60,000 bases of DNA, from positions 6,833,001-6,893,000 of the forward strand of contig WPIO01000002.1 in assembly GCA_009760855.2 (NCBI GenBank), read 5' to 3'. The notes beneath the pieces were generated by a model. That model saw only the letters and a list, made by a program, of their open reading frames with translations. It was not told the origin of the DNA and made no database searches. Below, one piece after another: positions 52,701-60,000 of the stretch; positions within the stretch are counted from its first letter, which is position 1, and each line of letters begins with the position of its first letter. The DNA is from Cristatella mucedo. Its lineage: Eukaryota > Bryozoa > Phylactolaemata > Cristatellidae. The translations under genes and the position numbers were made by a program.

Positions 52701-53734
52701 ATTAAGTAAATCATGTCCTGAAGTAAAGGTATGTCTATATGAGCTTCGAAGATACATGTATGGATGTGTGACACTGCAACCACTCGAGACATCAGGAAGA
52801 CAGCTGATAACGTACAGTTGCATGGCAACAACTAACAAAATAACCCTACTGAAGCATCGACAGCATTAACCACAAATAGACCAAAAATGCAAGGCATCTT
52901 ACTTTGTTTCAGTGACTTCGAGCTACTTTCGAAATGCTCATTGTTGCCCATGCTGCACGATACGTCCACGTCACCCTACTAAAGTGACAAGGCAATCAAA
53001 CGTCAGCATAGCCTAACCCAAACTTTTGGCCATGATGAACCCGCTACCACTGACAAAGCAGCTTCAATGCACGGTTGATGCTGAAATGCGAAATACGAAA
53101 TATATGCTGAAATACGCTACTTTTGCCTAACTGCATGTGTTTAGTTTTGCTTCTGACATCGTAGGTCACGGGTTTGCTTTCCGAAGACGAAACTACCTAT
53201 AATACTCTTGTTCTTGCAGAATGATATCCCAGAAAGTTTATTAGCACTATAATAAATGTGGCCGACATTCAGCTACATATTTCATTCATATCGGCTGTCC
53301 AGTCTAAGTCAGGATTTGCAGAAATGTGGCTCAAGCAAAACTAACTAGCCAATCCATTGTTTATTAGCATAGACCCTAATGTTGCCATCAACTTCCCTAA
53401 AATGCATGGGTAATCTCCTCAATAAATCACAAGTCATCAAGATCTACCGTGGAAGGTGTGTGAAACAAATAGCTTAAAGGTGAACAATCCTATTAGGATA
53501 GGGCCATTAAAAGCATATACAATGCATAGTAACACTAGAACAACAGTAACACAGAAACAGGAACAACAATGGTACTTAATAGCTGCTAACAATCAAGACC
53601 TCTCTCGGACCTCCTGCTGAATTCTAAAAGACGTCAGTGGAAATACTAACAGTACTAATAGTAACAATGGTCAACTTTCTATAAGAAAATTGCATTGAAA
53701 ATAATCACAGCAACACTAATACGAAGACATATGC
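52701..53734. other. No gene seen
   Basis: No recognised coding sequence or repeat. Confidence 0.4.
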
Positions 53735-54003
53735 ACGGTGCCCTGAGAAAACAAGATCTCTTTTAGTGCATTTTAAATCTGCTAGAAAGGAAGTAAATCA
53801 AGTGGTTAAAAATAACACTCAGAGCACCAGCATGCATAAGCACACAGCAGGCACCTCATCTGCACCAAGCAAATCCAGCAAATCCCACAGTGTCGTTAAG
53901 TCATGGGATTTCGAAAGATCCATTGGGAGTAAATTCCAGACTTTGGCAGCATTTCTACTAAAGGTAATGCCTCCAAATGGTTCAAGGCATAGATCAAAGG
54001 CTT
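53735..54003 (-). repeat. Diverged LINE-A 3' region, inverted relative to copy 3
   Basis: In minus orientation this matches the 3' untranslated and last coding part of LINE-A, heavily substituted. The plus-strand ORF here is an artefact. Confidence 0.5.
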
Positions 54004-55428
54004 TAATCCAGCACCTTTCAAAAAAGCTGTAGTCAGGCCACTTCTCAAGAAAGCGACACTAGACCAAGAGAACTTAAGTAACTACCGCCCAGTCTCCCTT
54101 CTACCATCCCTATCAAAGACATTCGAACGGGTCGTGACGGACCAGCTGAACTCATATATCGAAACCTCACACCTTGCTGGAAAGTTCCAGTCTGGCTTTA
54201 GAGCTAATCACTCCACAGAGTCAGCATTGCTTAGGGTATACAACGACCTACTTAGGAATGCAGACATGGGTAGAGTGTCTCTGCTTGTTTTGCTTGATCT
54301 TTCGGCCGCTTTTGATACCATCGATCACAAAGTTCTTCTAGAGCACCTCTCATCTCACCTGGGCATCACTGGTACTACTCTGCAGTGGTTCAGGTCCTAT
54401 CTCAGTGGGAGACGCCAGAGTATTGACGTGAAAGGATAAAGATCATCTGAAGTACCTCTGAAATATGGAGTACCTCAGGGCTCAGTGCTAGGTCCGGTTC
54501 TTTTCACGGTTTATACTCTGCCTCTTGCTGATGTGATTGCCAAGCACAATCTAGGCTTTCACTTCTATGCAGATGACACTCAGTTGTACCTTTGCTTTGA
54601 TCCCTCCCAGCCTTCGAGCACCTCAAATTCTCTAAACTCACTAGCTGCATGCATAGATGACATCCGCACATGGATGGCAGCAAATTTTCTAAAACTAAAC
54701 GATGATAAAACTAACTTACTAGTTATGGGAAAACCCAGTGTGATTCAGAGATTGGAAAGGCTGATGCTCAAAATTGGCTCTGCCAGCATATCTCCAGTTG
54801 AATCAGCTCGAAATCTAGGTGTCATATTCCAAAGTGACCTCTCGTTAGACGACCAAATCAGTGCCACAGTCAAATCTGCCTATTTTCAGCTTCATAACAT
54901 GCTAAAACTCGGGCTTGTTTAGATAAGGATACCACGTCCAAGTTGGTCCATGCATTCATGACATCCCGTCTCGACTTCTGCAACTCACTGCTTACTGGCC
55001 TACCAGCATCTGCGATCAGGCGATTGCAGCTGGTGCAAAACTCGGCAGCTAGACTTGTCTGTCGTGAGCGTCGCAGTTGCCACATTACTCCACTTCTCGC
55101 CGACCTGCACTGGCTACCAGTCAAGCAATGGATTGACTTCAAGGTTTTATCACTCACCTTTAGGTCCCTTCATTATATGGCTCCAGCCTATCTGTCAGAT
55201 ATACTACCCCATCAGGCCAAGTATCGTACCACCGGCTTTTCGGAATCCAACAATCTACAAATACCTCGTATAAATCTTAAATCATTTGGAGACCATGCAT
55301 TTAGTTCGTATGCTCCCAAAGCCTGGAAGTCCCTCCCGACCTGCGTCAGAACATTCCCTGACCTGACCACATTTAAAAGGAACTTAAAAACACACCTATT
55401 TAGGGCCGCATTTAGTGGGTCCCTGTGA
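54004..55428 (+). pseudogene. LINE-A reverse transcriptase, one stop and one frameshift
   Basis: RT motifs in order: 'SGFRANHSTESALLRVYND', 'LLVLLDLSAAFDTIDHKVLL', '[14 protein letters not shown]', '[12 protein letters not shown]' (catalytic Asp pair intact) and 'SRLDFCNSLLTGLPAS', to 'FRAAFSGSL'. A TAA at 54437 stands exactly where copy 1 has CAA (2711-2713 on the minus strand), a single C-to-T change. One base is missing near 54899 compared with copy 1. Otherwise open. Confidence 0.85.
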
Positions 55429-55650
55429 TTCGTCCTTGATGTGCTTATGCGTGCTGACACTGTGCATTCTGCCACTAACCTGATTTGGATGCTGACCCTG
55501 TGCATGTCACCCCTAACCATATTATTCATTTTGTTTGTTTTTTAAGCTTGATTTTACTCACCATTCAATTGCATTTCCCTTTGCAGCAAATGTAAAGCGC
55601 CTAGAATGAGATTAAGTTCTCTGAGGGCACTTTATCAAGTGCATTATTAT
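54004..55650 (+). mobile_element. LINE-A copy 3 (longest readable RT)
   Basis: Runs from just upstream of the RT ('FKKAVVRPLLKKATL') to the ATT-type tail at about 55640. It resembles copies 1 and 2. It lacks the 5' half and ends in an (AT)n run. Confidence 0.85.
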
Positions 55651-55675
55651 ATATATATATATATATATATATTAT
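55646..55675. repeat. (AT)n at the LINE-A 3' end
   Basis: TA dinucleotides directly follow the LINE-A tail. Confidence 0.9.
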
Positions 55676-55894
55676 TAATTGCATGAGCACCATGTATGCT
55701 CCAAAGCTCGTAAGAAAGTATTTCAGATAGTTATCCTGGGGCAAAGGAATGAAGGGACCTAAAAGTGCACGAACGAACCTTGAAGCTGATACGAGTCTTG
55801 ATGGACTGTAATTGTATGTGACGGCACACATGTTAAAAACTTACGTTAAACAAAACACATTTTAGAGCTATCTCTTCAGCTTAGGATTTAGGAT
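55676..55894. other. No gene; LINE-A-like fragment
   Basis: 55735-55800 resembles the minus-strand LINE-A C-terminal region ('aaggaatgaagggacctaaa'), so another small inverted relic is likely. Confidence 0.4.
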
Positions 55895-56430
55895 ATCAGG
55901 TAATTTAATGTAATGTATCTCTGCCTGTAACTCCAAAAGCCACAAAGACAAGGTTACGTAGGTGAGTTTCCTGTAGGGCACACTCAAAGCCTAGGCGGCT
56001 TTCGGTATGCATTCGGTAGCCTTCAGACTTCGGCTTATGCGACGACATCTACTCTCCAACTGCCGACTATGGCACATCTTTTTCAGTGGTCCTGAACTGC
56101 TACTTCTATGCTACTCACTACCTCAACTGCTCTCCTAACTCTGCTATGCTTCCCACTTTCTCTTTGTTGCGGGAGACGAAGTCTGATGGCTACCGAATGC
56201 TTACCAAAAGCCGCTTAGGCTGTGAGTGCACTATGCAAAACTCTCCTGCGTAACACCTACATAGTCTTTATGGCTTTGTGAAGTTACAGATGGAGATACA
56301 TTACATTACATCTCATGCAACAAAGAGAAAGTGGGAAGCATAGCAGAGTCAGGAGAGCAGCTGAGGTAGTGAATAATATGGAAGTAGCAGCTCAGGACAG
56401 CTGGAAAGCATGCGCCATAGTCGGCAGTAG
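55895..56430. repeat. LINE-B 3'-end fold-back cluster
   Basis: A minus-orientation LINE-B 3' end (55895-56035, from 'taatgtaatgtatctct') is followed by a plus-orientation one (56045-56310, to 'gagatacattacattac') and a second minus-orientation piece (56317-56430). The whole can fold back on itself. The short TTACA-type tails mark the ends. Confidence 0.6.
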
Positions 56431-57057
56431 GTGTAAGGTTTAAGTTATGTTTTTGAGTTTACGGTTTCTCGTTTAATGGTTAGATTTCCTATTTTTGGGT
56501 TGCAGTTTTATGGTTCAGTGTTTAGGGCTTAATTTTCAAGTTTTAGAGAGTTACTCTATTTAGAAAAGATATCTCAAAACGTGTTTATTTATAGTTAATA
56601 TAAGCATATGCTGGAGACCATGTGGAACAGCCTGCAATAGGTAATCCGCCCACAGCATAAAGTGGACTGGATCTATGCACAACGACACTGTATTAGCTCA
56701 AATGAGTCAGTGACTAACTCAATCCACAAGCTACCAGTACATGCTCGTGCTAGGAGATGTAAGAGTATATTGGAATATTAGGTAATTGTTACAAAAGCAT
56801 AAACAATTAATAAAAGTGCACACAATCTCCTCCAAGTATTATTTATTGTATCGTCGATTATCCTATGGCTGTCGTAGGGCGAAACTATTGTTTGCAGCAA
56901 ACACTCACACCCGAGTGCACAACTATAGCATCAAAATTAAACATGTACATACAATTTATGGTTAGAAAAAATAAATGTCTATCACTCGTTAAGACAAAAT
57001 AACGTAGGATATACTGTACTTAATGTGTTTCAAAACTGTGGGTACACCTAAATAATA
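56431..57057. other. No gene seen
   Basis: AT-rich, with a run of degenerate TTTAGGGTTT-like words around 56430-56540 but no clear repeat. Confidence 0.4.
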
Positions 57058-57215
57058 GAGTCGTAATGGCTCACTAGGTAAGGCGGTTGCTTTTCACGGC
57101 CCTCACGGTCGTGGGTTCGAATTCTGCGGTGGGCGATCCTTTATCTCCACTGCAAGCGGTGGTGATAGCCGTAAAGGCTCTTCTGTCGGTACACAAAAAG
57201 AGGCTGTTTTTCTAA
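57058..57215 (+). repeat. SINE-B copy (best preserved)
   Basis: Starts 'gagtcgtaatggctcacta', has A-box-like 'tggctcactaggtaaggcg' and a canonical B-box-like 'gtgggttcgaattc', then a non-tRNA body ending 'cacaaaaagaggctg'. Confidence 0.85.
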
Positions 57216-57369
57216 TATATATTGTAGCCGCTCATCACCCCAATTTGCCATTCTGTGTAAGTGTAGCAGCATGATAGGAGTCGTTCCAATAGTAAGAGTC
57301 GTCATGTTGACGGTGCTTCAGCGATAGAAACAAGATCGTAAACAAAACGGCTGCTCATAGGACACCCCA

Positions 57370-58265
57370 AATGTGTGGCTGGACTAGAAGGCTTTGCTCT
57401 TCTAATAGGTGATGCTGTTGTGCGATCATCACCATGTGCTCTGAATATAGGTGTCGTATTCGACAGCTGCCTAAATTTTGAAAGCTTCGTTAAGAAGACT
57501 GCTTCCATAGCTAGCCATCACGTCCGATCCCTATCTAAGATTAGAAACTGTCTTCCACAGTGGCTTTAAAGAAATTTAGTTCGCTCCTTAGTTCTGTCTC
57601 GGCTAGATTATTGCATTTTCCTTTTGGCTGGGATACCTAAAAAAAGCCACTACGCCACTGCAGCTGGCGATGAATATGACTGATATGATATGGCTGATAT
57701 AATGAATAAGGCTAGTTCACAAATCCCGGAGGTTTGACCACGAGTCTCCTTTGCTGAAAGAGCTGCCAGTTGATCAATAAATACAGAGCAAAGTTCTTAC
57801 GCTGACCCCACAAAGCACGCCACGGTTTGGCTCCTCCATACCTAGATGAACTGCTGCACCAGTTCAGCCTCCTCATGCCCTCACGTCGTGTATGGAAAAT
57901 AAAGTAGCTGCTCCGTTCCTCTACTTAAGACCGTTGATGACAGAAGCGCTAGATCTGCAGGTCTTAGACTGTGAAACTCACTTCCACGATTCTTACGCAA
58001 CGAAAAATACTCTCCTGCTGCCGACTACGGTATATCCTGACCAGCCGTCCTGAGCTGCTACTTACATGCTACCCATTACCTCAACAGCTCTCATAACTCT
58101 GCTATGCTTTCCATCTCTTTGTTGAGTGGGATGAAGTCTGTTGGCTACCGAATGCGAACCAAAAGTCGCTAAGGCTGTGAGTGCGCTATACAAACTCTCC
58201 TGCGCAACACCCACATAGTCTTAGTGGCGTGTGGACTTACAGACGGAGATACATTACGTACATCG
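57370..58265 (+). mobile_element. LINE-B copy (CR1/L2-like, 5' truncated)
   Basis: The RT C-terminal part reads 'NIGVVFDSCLNFESFVKK' and 'SLSKIRNCLPQWL', then 'SRLDYCIFLLAGIP' after a TAA at about 57567, and continues broken to a 3' untranslated region ending 'ggagatacattac'. Related to LINE-A at protein level but with a different 3' end. Confidence 0.7.
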
Positions 58266-58609
58266 TAAAGCCCGGGCAATTGCTGACGCTGTTGCCACGA
58301 ATGACTTCCTTGTAACCAAGGGCAGAGGCCAAGTTCGCGGTAATGATGCAATGGGGAGGGGGGATAATCGGGATTCCCGGAGGCCTGGTGTTTTCCAACC
58401 AAGCCGGAAATTGCTCTTCATTAAATTGACTGATATTTCACTTTTATGTAAGTTTTTAAGCTTATAAATAAAATAAAAACCGTAAATTATCGTAACTCTA
58501 CTAAGAGAAGCACGGTGCAGTCACGTGATTACAGTTCGTTGCGCACCGTCCGAACGGACTGAAACTAACACTGCCACGCTACTCAACACCTCGACTGTCT
58601 TCTTGCCTC

Positions 58610-58775
58610 ACCTTTACTTCCGACTTCCTCTTTGTTGCGTGAAATCAAGTCTGTTGCTACAGTTTACATTCCGAAAGCCACTAAGGCTTTGAGTGCCCTT
58701 TAAAGCTCTCTCCAGCTTAACACTTAAGTCTGTGTGGCTTTGCGAAGTTACTGGCGGAGGTACATTACAATACAT
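58610..58775 (+). repeat. LINE-B 3' end fragment
   Basis: From 'cttccgacttcctctttgt' to 'ggaggtacattacaataca', matching the end of 57370-58265. Confidence 0.7.
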
Positions 58776-59189
58776 TACTCGTGTAGTACACTCTTTAAAT
58801 TCATAAATAGCTGCGAAAAGATCTCTTTTTGATGCATGCGACCGCAACGGAGGTAGACATTGTTCCGGGTCTGGCCACCGGCCAATGTATTCCTTTCCAA
58901 TCGAGCTTCAGACGGCTAAGCGCTGGCGACATACGTCGAACAACAGGTTCACAAACGGGCAAAACCTAGACAAATTTACGGGAAGGCTGCTAAATACGCT
59001 ACAGCTCAACTACGCAACAATTCAAAGCAATGCCAAATTGCTGCACCTGCCAACCAACACTCCGCCTTCAACGACGTCAGGAGAACGAGTGGAAAGAGCT
59101 CTGTGGTATAACGAAGCTGTGGGCGTGTCAACACTCACATTAGGATCCGCCCCCAGACGAGGTTCTGTCCTCTGTAACTTTACTGTGTC
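58776..59189. other. No gene seen
   Basis: One 138-codon ORF (58885-59301 +) has no recognisable domain and runs into repeat R1, so it is probably not a gene. Confidence 0.4.
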
Positions 59190-59310
59190 TCCGGCTGCAG
59201 CAGCGCTGGTGGAGTCTCACGGAGACACGAAGACACGAGCTGGCGAACGTGAGCGGTGGACGAGACTCTTTATTCCCCAGCGGGTACATATATATGTGTA
59301 ACCGGGTTCC
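59190..59310 (+). repeat. Dispersed GC-rich repeat R1, third copy
   Basis: 'ggagtctcacggagacac', 'gagactctttattccccag' and 'cgggtacatatatatgtgt', in the same order as at 10975-11110. Confidence 0.55.
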
Positions 59311-60000
59311 AGGGGTCAAAGTCTAATTCCCGCCAAACCCCGCCATACTCCGGTCACGCTGCCGCTCGCTATGCCGCCGAGCTAGGGTAAGACGAGCGGC
59401 CGTCAGGTTAAACATCTTTATAACGCATGCGCCAACAACAACGGGGGAACTAAACAAGTCTACAGGGAGGGTCCTATACACAGTACACTACGGGGGCGCA
59501 AGACGACGCAGCAAGCGCGAACAAACGTGTTAGTTGGGGTCAGTCGACTTCTGCAGTCCTGTCGTTGTATCGACTCCGAATCCAACAGTACGAGCGTACG
59601 CCGTCCAAAACCCTGCTGGCTAGTCCGAGTCGACAACTACCACAGTCGTAAGCTTCCACCGAAAGATGCCAACACACGGGGGGGGGGTCACGAACACACT
59701 ACACGGGGGGAACGCGGTATAAACAAGTCAACAGCGAGCGAGCTATCCAGCTCCGCTCGGGCCTTGGGTACTAGTTCCCTTGCGTGCGTGGCAGCATCGC
59801 CGGAGCACGCCTGCACGAATCCAGGTGCATAACTCGGCGAGACCGGGAGCCTCCAACACCACGACTTACTTGGCCAACTTTCCGTACCCAAGAGCCCCGG
59901 TGGCCTCACGTCATCGCATACATCCGGCCATGCCGTAGGGTCCTACCCCGGCCTAGCCGGTGACCCTAACCCTCACTATAGCCGTCCGGTCCCTGTCAAC
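59311..60000. other. GC-rich DNA, no gene seen
   Basis: ORFs on both strands overlap and show no domain. Poly-G/C runs are present. Confidence 0.4.

Noticed and set aside
57058-57130. True tRNA gene
   Set aside because: A- and B-box-like blocks are present, but no cloverleaf with matching acceptor stem was found, and the same sequence with a non-tRNA body recurs twice, so it is a SINE.
58885-59301. 138-codon ORF as a gene
   Set aside because: It runs into dispersed repeat R1 and has no recognisable domain.

Overview
The window is animal-type nuclear DNA, probably from an aquatic invertebrate; the species cannot be fixed from the sequence. The evidence is non-LTR retrotransposons with (ATT)n tails, two tRNA-derived SINE families, a Tc1-type relic, a hAT-type terminus, long CA/CT microsatellites, and one intron-containing host gene with BIR domains. 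No rRNA, true tRNA gene or CRISPR array was seen.

The centre (13104-32688, about 19.6 kb) is an AT-rich Polinton/Maverick (adintovirus-type) element sitting in GC-rich DNA and bounded by inverted terminal repeats of about 285-330 bp. It keeps recognisable relics of a nearly complete virus gene set. On the + strand these are protein-primed family B DNA polymerase, several small ORFs, a PLA2-like protein, FtsK/HerA packaging ATPase, a coiled-coil protein, two proteins with jelly-roll-type patterns, a protein VI-like membrane-active precursor, double-jelly-roll major capsid protein, YqaJ/lambda-type exonuclease, a phage-like fibre, and retrovirus-type integrase. On the - strand are an HNH-AP2 homing endonuclease, an unknown ORF, a Zn-ribbon/adenain-type protease, a Cys-rich protein and two right-end genes. 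Most of the larger genes carry frameshifts or in-frame stops, the ATPase has lost catalytic residues, and a LINE and a SINE have jumped in, so this is a decayed endogenous copy.

The most striking unexplained signal is a short motif of the form TATATAGA(A)n-ATG directly before most of the element's start codons on both strands. Three divergent gene pairs are built around it, one with only 10 bp between the two ATGs. The TIR ends are themselves palindromic, so each end could fold back as a hairpin.

Left flank (1-13103): LINE-A copies and relics, microsatellites, a SINE-B, a hAT-type terminus, then GC-rich DNA with tandem and dispersed repeats. Right flank (32689-60000): GC-rich repeats, a LINE relic, the host BIR gene (- strand, about 35045-36285), a dead Tc1-like transposon (38400-39250), a long gene-poor stretch, then a cluster of LINE-A, LINE-B, SINE-A and SINE-B copies from 50 kb onward.
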